The translations under genes were made by a program, and so were the position numbers. From the NCBI GenBank assembly GCA_947492955.1, contig CANLOV010000001.1, positions 496,001-560,000 of the forward strand: DNA of 64,000 bases, read 5' to 3'. The notes below the pieces were generated by a model. That model was not told where the DNA came from and did no database searches. It was given only the letters and a program-made list of their open reading frames with translations. Of this stretch, positions 43,624-52,197 are shown in pieces. The DNA comes from an uncultured Cellulophaga sp. Lineage in GTDB: Bacteria > Bacteroidota > Bacteroidia > Flavobacteriales > Flavobacteriaceae. Positions within the stretch are counted from its first letter, which is position 1; the number at the start of each line of letters is the position of its first letter.

Positions 43624-45888
43624 ATGGGTTCAACAATGATTTATATGCCAATAGTAATGGCATTATTAGGATTAGTTTATATGCTTATTAAAAAGTCTTG
43701 GGTAATGAAGCAAGATGCTGGAGATGGTAAGATGAAAGAAATTTCAGATTACATTTATGAAGGGGCATTAGCTTTTTTAAAAGCAGAGTATAAATTGTTA
43801 ACTGTATTTGTAATTGTTGTTAGTGTTTTATTAGCTATAGTTTCTTTTATTGTACCTACAACACATTGGTTAATCGTAGTTGCATTTATTTTTGGAGCTG
43901 TATTCTCTGCATATGCGGGTAATATAGGAATGAAAATAGCAACTAAAACAAATGTAAGAACAACCCAAGCAGCTCGTACTAGTTTGCCAAATGCATTAAA
44001 GATATCTTTTGGTGGAGGTACGGTAATGGGCTTAGGGGTAGCGGGTTTAGCAGTTCTAGGGCTTACGGCATTTTTTATTATATTTTTTCAGGTTTTTATG
44101 AATGGTGTATGGACCTCTACAGTAGATATGACTATTGTGTTAGAAACATTAGCAGGTTTTTCTTTAGGAGCAGAATCTATAGCATTATTTGCTCGTGTAG
44201 GAGGAGGTATTTATACAAAGGCAGCTGATGTTGGAGCCGATTTAGTAGGGAAAGTAGAAGCGGGTATTCCAGAAGATGATCCCAGAAACCCAGCAACTAT
44301 TGCAGATAATGTTGGAGATAATGTAGGTGATGTTGCAGGAATGGGAGCAGATTTGTTTGGTTCTTATGTAGCGACTGTTTTGGCAGCTATGGTATTGGGT
44401 AATTATGTGATTAAGGATATGGGAGGAAGTGTTAATGATGCTTTCGGAGGAATTGGACCTATTTTATTGCCTATGGCGATTGCTGGTGTGGGAATCATTA
44501 TTTCTATAATTGGAACAGTCTTGGTAAAAATAAAAAGTAATGATGCTAAAGAGGCTCAAGTAATGGGGGCTTTAAATGTTGGAAACTGGACTTCGATAAT
44601 TTTAGTAGCAGTTGCTTGTTATGGTTTGGTAACCTGGATGTTGCCAGAAACTATGAGAATGGAATTCTTTGGAGAAGGTTTGCAAGAGATTACTTCTTTA
44701 AGAGTGTTTTTAGCAACATTGGTTGGTTTAGTAGTAGGAGCGGTTATATCATCGGTTACGGAGTATTATACGGGGTTAGGTAAAAGCCCAATATTAAAGA
44801 TTGTACAACAATCTAGTACGGGAGCAGGAACCAATATTATTGCAGGTTTAGCAACGGGTATGATATCTACATTCCCGTCAGTATTATTATTTGCAGGTGC
44901 TATATGGGCATCGTATGCATTTGCAGGATTTTACGGAGTAGCATTAGCGGCATCGGCAATGATGGCAACAACAGCTATGCAATTGGCAATTGATGCTTTT
45001 GGTCCAATATCTGATAATGCAGGAGGTATAGCAGAGATGAGTGAACAAGAACCTATTGTAAGGGAACGCACAGATATTTTAGATTCGGTAGGTAATACAA
45101 CGGCAGCAACAGGTAAGGGATTTGCAATTGCTTCCGCGGCATTAACTTCATTGGCGTTATTTGCGGCATATGTTACATTCACAGGAATAGATGGTATAAA
45201 TATATTTAAAGCACCAGTATTAGCAATGTTGTTTGTTGGTGGTATGGTGCCAGTAGTTTTTTCTGCTTTAGCAATGAATGCAGTGGGGAAAGCTGCAATG
45301 GAAATGGTGCATGAAGTGCGTCGTCAGTTTAAAGATATTCCTGGAATTATGGAAGGAACAGGTACGCCAGAATATGATAAATGTGTTGCTATTTCAACAA
45401 AAGCATCTTTAAAAGAAATGATGCTTCCTGGCTTATTAACCATAGGTTTTCCGTTAATAATTGCTTTTGTTCCTTTGTTGTTTGGAATGGATAAATTAGC
45501 AATTGCAGAAATGTTAGGGGGGTATATGGCAGGTGTAACGGTTAGTGGGGTACTTTGGGCAATTTTTCAGAACAATGCTGGTGGCGCATGGGATAATGCA
45601 AAGAAATCGTTTGAGGCGGGTGTTGAAATTAATGGGGAAATGACCTATAAAGGGAGTGATGCTCATAAGGCAGCAGTAACAGGTGATACGGTTGGAGATC
45701 CATTTAAAGATACATCAGGGCCTTCAATGAATATATTAATTAAACTTACGTGTTTAATAGGGCTTGTAATTGCTCCAATTTTAGGAGGACATACAGAAGA
45801 GTCTGGTGTTGCTAAAGAAGAGGTAAAAGAGGTTAAAATATCTGCAGAAAAAGAAAGTGTAGCGGTTAATGCTGTTTATTATAAATAG
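43624..45888 (+). CDS. hppA: Membrane-bound ion-pumping pyrophosphatase
   Basis: The product has 754 residues with about 16 transmembrane helices. [31 protein letters not shown] and [17 protein letters not shown] (read in pieces) form the substrate site. The [10 protein letters not shown] block has Ala where potassium-independent enzymes have Lys, pointing to the potassium-dependent class. The pumped ion (sodium or proton) cannot be decided from what I can see. The C-terminus has a short Lys/Glu-rich tail after GGHTEES. It is convergent with murF across a shared terminator. Confidence 0.95.
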   Translation: MGSTMIYMPIVMALLGLVYMLIKKSWVMKQDAGDGKMKEISDYIYEGALAFLKAEYKLLTVFVIVVSVLLAIVSFIVPTTHWLIVVAFIFGAVFSAYAGNIGMKIATKTNVRTTQAARTSLPNALKISFGGGTVMGLGVAGLAVLGLTAFFIIFFQVFMNGVWTSTVDMTIVLETLAGFSLGAESIALFARVGGGIYTKAADVGADLVGKVEAGIPEDDPRNPATIADNVGDNVGDVAGMGADLFGSYVATVLAAMVLGNYVIKDMGGSVNDAFGGIGPILLPMAIAGVGIIISIIGTVLVKIKSNDAKEAQVMGALNVGNWTSIILVAVACYGLVTWMLPETMRMEFFGEGLQEITSLRVFLATLVGLVVGAVISSVTEYYTGLGKSPILKIVQQSSTGAGTNIIAGLATGMISTFPSVLLFAGAIWASYAFAGFYGVALAASAMMATTAMQLAIDAFGPISDNAGGIAEMSEQEPIVRERTDILDSVGNTTAATGKGFAIASAALTSLALFAAYVTFTGIDGINIFKAPVLAMLFVGGMVPVVFSALAMNAVGKAAMEMVHEVRRQFKDIPGIMEGTGTPEYDKCVAISTKASLKEMMLPGLLTIGFPLIIAFVPLLFGMDKLAIAEMLGGYMAGVTVSGVLWAIFQNNAGGAWDNAKKSFEAGVEINGEMTYKGSDAHKAAVTGDTVGDPFKDTSGPSMNILIKLTCLIGLVIAPILGGHTEESGVAKEEVKEVKISAEKESVAVNAVYYK

Positions 45889-45897
45889 GTGTTAAAT

Positions 45898-45939
45898 AAA
45901 GAATATTAGATGTATTTTATAATACATCTAATATTCTTT
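45898..45939. terminator. 19-bp bidirectional terminator overlapping the end of murF
   Basis: A perfect 19-bp stem (AAAGAATATTAGATGTATT and its complement) encloses loop TTAT. The right arm encodes the last residues of murF and the loop carries its stop codon, so the gene end and the terminator share sequence. It sits between convergent hppA and murF. Confidence 0.88.
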
Positions 45940-47194
45940 CTAAAGCCATTCCTCTAGAGCCTTTAATTAAAATAGTGCTCTCTTTTTTTATGGGGTTCAT
46001 TTGTAAGTACTCTTTTAAAGAGTCAAACGAGTTGTGTTTATTAAAAGATGTGTTGGTTTTATTAAAATTTTCACCAATTAAAAAAGCACTATCAATATTC
46101 ATAGAAGTTAGTAAATCTGCTATTTTTTGATGTTCTTCTGCTGCTACTTTTCCTAGTTCGAACATATCTCCTAAAAAAACAATACTATGTTGTGCTTTTG
46201 TGTTTTTAAAATTATGTAGTGCGGCACTCATACTTGTTGGATTTGCATTATATGCGTCTAATATAATTTGGTGTCCGTTTTTTTCTATAAGTTGGGAGCG
46301 GTTATTATTTGGGATATAGTTTTCAATGGCAGTTTTAATTTCTTCTAAGGGAATATTAAAATATTTGCCCATAAGTATTGCTGCGCAACAATTAGTAAAA
46401 TTGTAGCTGCCAATTAATTTAGATTGTATTCTTGTCTTTTCAATTTCTAGCGCAACAAATGGGTTGGCATCAATAAATTCAATAAGGTAATAAGTGTGGT
46501 TGGTTTTGCTAAATCCAATCTTTTTAATATGGGATGTTAATTTTTTCTCCTGTATACTGTCATCAGCATTTAAGAAAATATGTTTGTTGTTTTTAATTAG
46601 GTAGTCGTAAAGTTCACTTTTCCCTTTTATAACACCTTCTTCACTACCAAAACCTTCTAAGTGTGCTTTTCCAAAATTAGTAATGTAGCCGTAATCTGGT
46701 TCAGCGATATCGCTTAAGAAAGCAATTTCTTTTTGGTGGTTTGCACCCATTTCTACAATAGCAAACTCAGTATCTTCTTTTATAGATAATAATGTTAAAG
46801 GAACTCCAATGTGATTGTTTAAATTTCCAATAGTAGCTATTGTGTTGTATTTTTTAGATAGTACAACATTAATTAACTCCTTAGTGGTTGTTTTTCCATT
46901 GCTACCTGTGAGGCTAATAATTTTTGCTTTGCAATAATTACGGTGGTAATTAGCAAGTTTTTGTAATGTTGTTAAAACATTATTGGTTAAAATAGTGTTA
47001 TTGTTGGTGTTGTATTCTACTTCGTCTATAATGGCATATTTAGCTCCTTTTTTTAAAGCTTCAGAAGCATATTTATTTCCGTTAAAATTATCGCCTTTAA
47101 GGGCAAAAAAAATAGAGTCTTTTGTTATTTTTCTGGTATCCGTAGAAACTACGGGGTGTTTTAAAAATAATCGATGTAATTCCTGTATTGTCAT
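45917..47194 (-). CDS. murF: UDP-N-acetylmuramoyl-tripeptide--D-alanyl-D-alanine ligase
   Basis: The product has 425 residues. The ATP loop is LTGSNGKTTTKELI, followed by AIVEMGANHQKEI and the DAYNANPTSM block. It adds D-Ala-D-Ala to the peptidoglycan precursor in the cytoplasm. It lies downstream of gldJ on the same strand, as often in Flavobacteriaceae, but a perfect palindromic terminator separates them. Confidence 0.96.
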   Translation of the reverse strand: MTIQELHRLFLKHPVVSTDTRKITKDSIFFALKGDNFNGNKYASEALKKGAKYAIIDEVEYNTNNNTILTNNVLTTLQKLANYHRNYCKAKIISLTGSNGKTTTKELINVVLSKKYNTIATIGNLNNHIGVPLTLLSIKEDTEFAIVEMGANHQKEIAFLSDIAEPDYGYITNFGKAHLEGFGSEEGVIKGKSELYDYLIKNNKHIFLNADDSIQEKKLTSHIKKIGFSKTNHTYYLIEFIDANPFVALEIEKTRIQSKLIGSYNFTNCCAAILMGKYFNIPLEEIKTAIENYIPNNNRSQLIEKNGHQIILDAYNANPTSMSAALHNFKNTKAQHSIVFLGDMFELGKVAAEEHQKIADLLTSMNIDSAFLIGENFNKTNTSFNKHNSFDSLKEYLQMNPIKKESTILIKGSRGMALERILDVL

Positions 47195-47207
47195 AAATCT
47201 AAGATAT

Positions 47208-47239
47208 AAAAAAAGCCCTTTTTAAAAAGGGCTTTTTTT
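47208..47239. terminator. 32-bp palindromic terminator between gldJ and murF
   Basis: AAAAAAAGCCCTTTTT is followed at once by its exact complement, ending in seven T on either strand. It lies 17 bases after the gldJ stop codon. Confidence 0.88.
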
Positions 47240-47256
47240 AGTATTTTTTTTCGAAA

Positions 47257-48912
47257 TTATTTTGATTTTTTATTTCGAACTGTTTTGTTTTTAGTTTTAG
47301 ATTTAGAACCTACTCTAGACATTGCACATCTAAAGCCTATATAATCTGTTGCCATATATTGTGGCAAGTATCTACGTTGAGCAGGGTCTAGCCAGTATGC
47401 TCTATCTCTCCATGATCCTCCTTTGTAAACTCTTACTTCGTCATTAATTAAAGAGGTTCTATTGTTGGATTTGTCGTACTGTCTTATAACGTTTCCAAGT
47501 GAGTCTCTTTCAACTTTGTGTTTTGGAGAATCGTACATTTTCTTTTTGTTATTATCTTCTTCTTCGTCATCACTAAATCTATCATAAAATCTAGAAGAGC
47601 CTGGTTCGCCATCTCTATATCCTCTATTATCACTAGAAGAGAAGTTTGTTCTAAGGTATGTTTCGTTGTCATCTACTGCTACCATCTTAATTTCTCCAGG
47701 TAGGTTTACAGGAACTATTTTTCCGTTAGGTAAAGTGTCGTAAAGTACAGAGTCTCTAAGAACGTTTACTTTTCCGTCTTTGCCAATAGCTGTTTTTAAG
47801 TATACATTACCTCTGTAGTAGTTAAAGTCACTAATTTCATCATCAACAATAGGTCTGTATACATCAGAAACCCATTCTGCAACATTACCAGCCATATCGT
47901 ATAAACCTAAATCATTCGGCTTATAAGATTTTGTTTGTGCTGTAATATCAGCTCCATCGTCAGACCATCCGGCAATTCCGCCGTAATCACCTTTTCCTTG
48001 TTTAAAGTTTGCTAATTGATCACCTCTACCCACACGTTTTCCGTTACGAGTATAGTCGCCTTCCCAAGGGTATTTTTTTCTACCTCTGTAGTTGTTGTAT
48101 TCTCTTGATCCTACTAATGCTTGTGCAGCATATTCCCATTCTGTTTCTGTAGGTAATCTATATTCAGGTAAAATAACACCAGTGCTTCTTGTAGCATATA
48201 CATTAGCTGAATCTTTTTTCTTTTTTCCAGATTCATAATCTCCATATAAATCATTTCGATTAGTGTATGTTTGGGTATTAAAAGGTAGGCGCTCTCCGTC
48301 ATTTAATGTTTTGTATTTTTCATCTTTAGCAAAATACCCTTCTCTTTCTAACATAGACTCATTAACACGGTCTGTACGCCATTCAGAAAACTGAACTGCC
48401 TGTACCCAGTTTACACCAACCACAGGATATTCTGCATATGCTGGGTGACGTAAGTAATTATTTGTCATTGTTTCGTTAAAACCTAAACGATTTCTCCATA
48501 CTAATGTGTCTGGTAAGGCTCCTTTGTATACGTTTGCATATCTAGGGTCTTCTGGTGGGTATACACTTTTTAGGTAATCTAAATACTCTAAGTACATTAC
48601 ATTAGTAACCTCTGTTTCGTCCATGTAAAAAGATTGCACGTGTTGCGATGATGGAGTGTTGTTCCAATCGTGCATAACATCATCTTGTACTTTACCTTTT
48701 GTAAAAGTTCCTCCTTCAATAAAAACAAGGCCAGGAGCGGTTTCTTGTTCTTTAAAACCAGTGTTATACTGGAAACCACCTTCTTTAGCATTAACTTTCC
48801 AACCTGTGGCTCTTGAAACATTCTTAGATGATGATGAAGAGTTTTTACAACTAGTAAAACCTCCTGCTACAACGGCACAAGAAAGTACAACTTTAATTAA
48901 CTGTTTTTTCAT
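47257..48912 (-). CDS. gldJ: Gliding motility lipoprotein GldJ
   Basis: The product has 551 residues. A lipoprotein signal has the lipobox cysteine at C22 (GGFTSC). The rest is a formylglycine-generating-enzyme-like (SUMF1) domain: FIEGGTFTKG, RLPTETEWEYAA, DLGLYDMAGNVAEWVSDVY and VYKGGSWRDRAYW, with an Asp/Glu/Lys-rich insert near residues 455-480. Length, start and the murF neighbour fit GldJ rather than the shorter GldK. GldJ is needed for gliding and T9SS function in Flavobacterium. A T-tailed hairpin ends ~17 bases before its start codon. Confidence 0.88.
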   Translation of the reverse strand: MKKQLIKVVLSCAVVAGGFTSCKNSSSSSKNVSRATGWKVNAKEGGFQYNTGFKEQETAPGLVFIEGGTFTKGKVQDDVMHDWNNTPSSQHVQSFYMDETEVTNVMYLEYLDYLKSVYPPEDPRYANVYKGALPDTLVWRNRLGFNETMTNNYLRHPAYAEYPVVGVNWVQAVQFSEWRTDRVNESMLEREGYFAKDEKYKTLNDGERLPFNTQTYTNRNDLYGDYESGKKKKDSANVYATRSTGVILPEYRLPTETEWEYAAQALVGSREYNNYRGRKKYPWEGDYTRNGKRVGRGDQLANFKQGKGDYGGIAGWSDDGADITAQTKSYKPNDLGLYDMAGNVAEWVSDVYRPIVDDEISDFNYYRGNVYLKTAIGKDGKVNVLRDSVLYDTLPNGKIVPVNLPGEIKMVAVDDNETYLRTNFSSSDNRGYRDGEPGSSRFYDRFSDDEEEDNNKKKMYDSPKHKVERDSLGNVIRQYDKSNNRTSLINDEVRVYKGGSWRDRAYWLDPAQRRYLPQYMATDYIGFRCAMSRVGSKSKTKNKTVRNKKSK

Positions 48913-48929
48913 AATTAGGACTTGAGTTC

Positions 48930-48960
48930 AAAAAAACAAACTGCTTTAACAAGTAGTTTG
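48930..48960 (-). other. Terminator-like hairpin in the gldJ leader
   Basis: On the minus strand CAAACTACTT, loop GTTA, AAGCAGTTTG (one G-T pair) is followed directly by TTTTTTT, ending 17 bases before the gldJ ATG. No gene lies upstream on this strand, so it can only act on the gldJ transcript itself, e.g. as an attenuator. Confidence 0.6.
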
Positions 48961-49313
48961 GGATTCGTAATTTTAATTATTTAATATCACTTTGGCTTAT
49001 AAAACGATGATTTTTGGATAATATTTTATTGTTGATTAAAAATATTTAAACCAATCATAATAATGCAAAATAAACATATTTTATACAAATAACGTTACAA
49101 AAGCTATTATAGTATCAAAAATTGAGTTTCTTTTAAAATCATTAACTATACTTGCGTTTTGTCGAATTTTTGATATTGATAATGGGCTGTTATTTGTAGG
49201 TCTAATAATATTATTATAGTTTGCACAAGATTTTTTTAAAATCAACGTTATTGTGATTGTGTTAGTTTGTTATATATAACTAACGTTAGAATGGTATTAG
49301 AACTACTTAAAAA
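48961..49313. other. Divergent gldJ/porV intergenic region without porU
   Basis: About 350 bases of AT-rich sequence have stops in all frames; I see no gene or porU fragment. It must hold the promoters of gldJ and porV. TAGTTTGC near 49219 is a weak -7-like site for porV. Overlapping palindromes (GTTAGTT/AACTAAC, GTTATATATAAC, TAACGTTA) lie at 49261-49288, ~25 bases before porV. Confidence 0.6.
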
Positions 49314-50462
49314 ATGAAGATGAGAAAAATATTAGTATTCACCTTGTGTATATTGGCATTCAATGTATACAGTCAGAACGAACGGTCAATTACCACAGCA
49401 GTTCCTTTTTTAAATATAGCGGCCGATGCTAGAGCAGCTGGTATGGGAGATATGGGGGTGGCAACATCTACAGATGTATTTTCTCAGCAATGGAATGCAG
49501 CAAAGTATGCTTTTGCAACAAAAAAAATAGGAATAGGAATAAGCTATACGCCATACTTGGAAAGTGTGGTTACTAACATAGCCTTGTTAAATGCAAATTT
49601 TTATAATAAAATAAATGAAAGAAGTGCTTTCGCTTTTAGTGTTAGGTATTTTACTCTGGGGGAAATAGAATTACGTCAATTTGCAAACGATATAGGTACT
49701 ACAGTAAAACCTAATGAGTTATCTTTAGATGGATCCTATTCTTTAAAATTGAGTGATCAATTTTCAATGGCTGTAACGGGAAGATTTATTAGTTCTAATT
49801 TAAGGTTTCCAGATACTAATGGCGATGCCACGGCAGCCAATACTTTTGCAGTTGATATTTCTGGTTTCTATCGTTCTAGAGAAATTGCTTATAATAGTTT
49901 TGATGGTCGTTGGAGAGCTGGGTTTAACATATCTAACCTTGGAAGTAAATTAGCATATGACGCTAGTGCTGTAGGTAATTTTTTGCCCACGAATTTAAGC
50001 ATTGGAGGTGGATTTGATTTTATTTTAGATCAAGATAATGTTTTAGCAATTACTGTTGAGTTTGATAAGTTGTTAGTTCCAACACCTCGTGATTTTAATG
50101 GGGATGGAAATATAGATGCTTTTGATAATGACGAATATAATAATATAGGCTTTTTTAGCGGTGTTTTTGAGTCTTTTGGTGATGCTCCTGATGGTTTTAG
50201 TGAGGAGTTAAAAGAGTTTACATGGGCTTTAGGTGCAGAATATACGTATCAAGATGCTTTTATGCTTAGAACAGGTTATTTTAATGAAAGTGAAGAAAAA
50301 GGATCAAGAAAATTCTTTTCTTTAGGAGCAGGTTTTAAATTTAAAGCGGCTCAGGTAGATTTATCTTACTTGTTTTCAAGCTCTAAAATAAGTAACCCGT
50401 TAGAAAATACATTACGTTTTTCACTTACTTTTGGTTTAGGTGAAGAGTATTATGAAGATTAA
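49314..50462 (+). CDS. porV: T9SS outer-membrane protein PorV
   Basis: The product has 382 residues with a signal peptide (FNVYSQN). The mature start TTAVPFLNIAADARAAGMGDMGVATS is highly characteristic of PorV/PorP-type barrels, and the C-terminal GAGFKFKAAQVDLSYLF...LRFSLTFGL completes a FadL-like barrel. PorV shuttles T9SS cargo proteins from the translocon to the attachment complex. It is normally directly downstream of porU; here it starts 401 bases from divergent gldJ with no porU. A terminator follows. Confidence 0.93.
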   Translation: MKMRKILVFTLCILAFNVYSQNERSITTAVPFLNIAADARAAGMGDMGVATSTDVFSQQWNAAKYAFATKKIGIGISYTPYLESVVTNIALLNANFYNKINERSAFAFSVRYFTLGEIELRQFANDIGTTVKPNELSLDGSYSLKLSDQFSMAVTGRFISSNLRFPDTNGDATAANTFAVDISGFYRSREIAYNSFDGRWRAGFNISNLGSKLAYDASAVGNFLPTNLSIGGGFDFILDQDNVLAITVEFDKLLVPTPRDFNGDGNIDAFDNDEYNNIGFFSGVFESFGDAPDGFSEELKEFTWALGAEYTYQDAFMLRTGYFNESEEKGSRKFFSLGAGFKFKAAQVDLSYLFSSSKISNPLENTLRFSLTFGLGEEYYED

Positions 50463-50488
50463 TTTAAAAAAAGTATTTAATAGTAAAT

Positions 50489-50516
50489 AAAACCTGCCTT
50501 AGTGCAGGTTTTATTT
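50489..50516 (+). terminator. Terminator after porV
   Basis: A 9-bp stem (AAAACCTGC with GCAGGTTTT) encloses loop CTTAGT and is followed by ATTTATTTT. It overlaps an alternative GTG start for cdd, which argues against that start. Confidence 0.8.
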
Positions 50517-50534
50517 ATTTTGGTTAATGGTAAA

Positions 50535-51029
50535 ATGAAAATTGTGGAAAAACAAAAAATTAGTTTTGAATTAACAGTGTATAACAGTAAAGAAGAGTTG
50601 TTGACTGATGAAGAAAGTCTTATGAGTTATGCTGTTAAGGCTAGAGAAGATGCCTATGCGCCTTATTCTAATTTTAATGTAGGAGCGGCAATTTTATTGG
50701 AAAATGGAGAAATAGTTATAGGGAGTAATCAAGAGAATGCAGCATATCCATCTGGTTTGTGTGCAGAAAGAGTAGCGGTTTTTTATGCAGGGGCTAAATA
50801 CCCTGGTGTTGCTATTAAAAAAATTGCAGTAACTGCGGCCTCTGAAAATGGTAAAGTAGAAACACCTGTTCCTCCATGTGGTAGTTGTAGACAATCTTTG
50901 TTGGAGTATGAAAACCAACAAAAAGAACCTATAGTGTTAATTTTAATGGGTGAAAATGGTAAAGTAATGAGGTGTACATCTATTTCTGATATATTGCCAT
51001 TAGCATTTAATAAATCATATTTGGGATAA
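50535..51029 (+). CDS. cdd: Cytidine deaminase
   Basis: The product has 164 residues from the ATG at 50535 (MKIVEKQKISFEL). The zinc site is visible as C-A-E in SGLCAERVAVFYA and PPCGSCRQ; YAPYSNFNVGAA is the substrate block. It deaminates cytidine and deoxycytidine for salvage. It sits between porV and pdhA, a common order in Flavobacteriaceae. Confidence 0.95.
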   Translation: MKIVEKQKISFELTVYNSKEELLTDEESLMSYAVKAREDAYAPYSNFNVGAAILLENGEIVIGSNQENAAYPSGLCAERVAVFYAGAKYPGVAIKKIAVTAASENGKVETPVPPCGSCRQSLLEYENQQKEPIVLILMGENGKVMRCTSISDILPLAFNKSYLG

Positions 51030-51147
51030 ATACAGGAATATCGTAAAATAAATCATAATTTTTTTAAGTTTTATTATTTTTTCTTCCTAATTGTGAAATG
51101 TGTCAAAAGCTTTTACATTAATTTTTTCCCCTGTTAATTTATATGTG

Positions 51148-51155
51148 TATTTTTG
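51148..51155 (+). promoter_or_regulatory. -7 element (TATTTTTG) before pdhA
   Basis: TATTTTTG fits the TAnnTTTG consensus, ~40 bases before the pdhA start codon. No clear -33 TTG is seen. Confidence 0.4.
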
Positions 51156-51194
51156 TTCCCCGTTATATATAAGTTCTACCAAAAAAAGTAATTA

Positions 51195-52193
51195 ATGAAA
51201 GAAATTACCAAAGAAGTCTACCTAAAGTGGTATGAAGATATGTTGTTCTGGAGAAAATTCGAGGACAAACTAGCAGCAGTTTATATTCAACAAAAAGTTA
51301 GGGGTTTTTTACACCTCTATAATGGTCAGGAAGCTGTATTGGCTGGATCATTACATGCTATGGATTTGTCTAAAGATAAAATGATTACTGCTTATCGTAA
51401 CCATGTGCAACCAATAGGTATGGGTGAAGACCCAAAAAGGGTAATGGCAGAATTATATGGTAAAGTAACAGGTACTTCTAAAGGAATGGGAGGGTCTATG
51501 CATATATTTTCTCCTGATAAAGGTTTTTATGGAGGACACGGAATTGTAGGTGGACAGATACCTTTGGGAGCAGGTTTAGCATTTGCCGATAAGTACAAAA
51601 AAAATAATGCAGTAACGTTGTGTTACATGGGAGATGGAGCGGTAAGACAAGGTTCTTTGCACGAAACATTTAATTTAGCAATGTTATGGCAGTTGCCAGT
51701 TGTATTTATATGTGAGAATAATGGTTACGCAATGGGTACATCTGTTGAGAGAACATCATATTCTACAGACATCTGGAAGTTAGGTTTAGGGTATGAAATG
51801 CCTTGCGGACCAGTAGATGGTATGGATCCTGTAACGGTTGCTAAAGAAGTAAGTAAAGCTGTAGAAAGAGCAAGAAGTGGTGGTGGACCAACTTTTTTAG
51901 AAATGAAAACATATAGATATAGAGGTCATTCTATGTCAGATGCACAACATTATAGAACTAAAGCAGAAGTAGAGGAGTATAAAAAAATTGATCCAATTAC
52001 TCAGGTTTTAGATATTATTAAGGAGAATAAGTACGCATCAGAAGATGAAATAAAGGAGATGGATGCTAATGTTAAGAAAAAAGTTCTTGAATGTGAGAAA
52101 TTCGCAGAAGAATCTAGTTATCCTCCAGTAAACCAATTGTATGATATGGTTTATGAACAAGAAGATTATCCATTTATACAACATAAATCATAG
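51195..52193 (+). CDS. pdhA: Pyruvate dehydrogenase E1 component subunit alpha
   Basis: The product has 332 residues. The thiamine-diphosphate motif spans GDGAVRQGSLHETFNLA...ENNGYAMGT, and YRYRGHSMSDAQHYRTK is the phosphorylation-loop region. It pairs with E1-beta (39317). It ends 4 bases before the E2 gene, forming a tight operon. Confidence 0.96.
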   Translation: MKEITKEVYLKWYEDMLFWRKFEDKLAAVYIQQKVRGFLHLYNGQEAVLAGSLHAMDLSKDKMITAYRNHVQPIGMGEDPKRVMAELYGKVTGTSKGMGGSMHIFSPDKGFYGGHGIVGGQIPLGAGLAFADKYKKNNAVTLCYMGDGAVRQGSLHETFNLAMLWQLPVVFICENNGYAMGTSVERTSYSTDIWKLGLGYEMPCGPVDGMDPVTVAKEVSKAVERARSGGGPTFLEMKTYRYRGHSMSDAQHYRTKAEVEEYKKIDPITQVLDIIKENKYASEDEIKEMDANVKKKVLECEKFAEESSYPPVNQLYDMVYEQEDYPFIQHKS

Positions 52194-52197
52194 TTAG

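Noticed and set aside
47257-48912. Reading this lipoprotein as GldK
   Set aside because: Both are SUMF1-type, but length (551), N-terminal sequence and the murF/porV neighbours fit GldJ.
50502-50534. GTG start for cdd
   Set aside because: It falls within the porV terminator hairpin; the ATG at 50535 is preferred.
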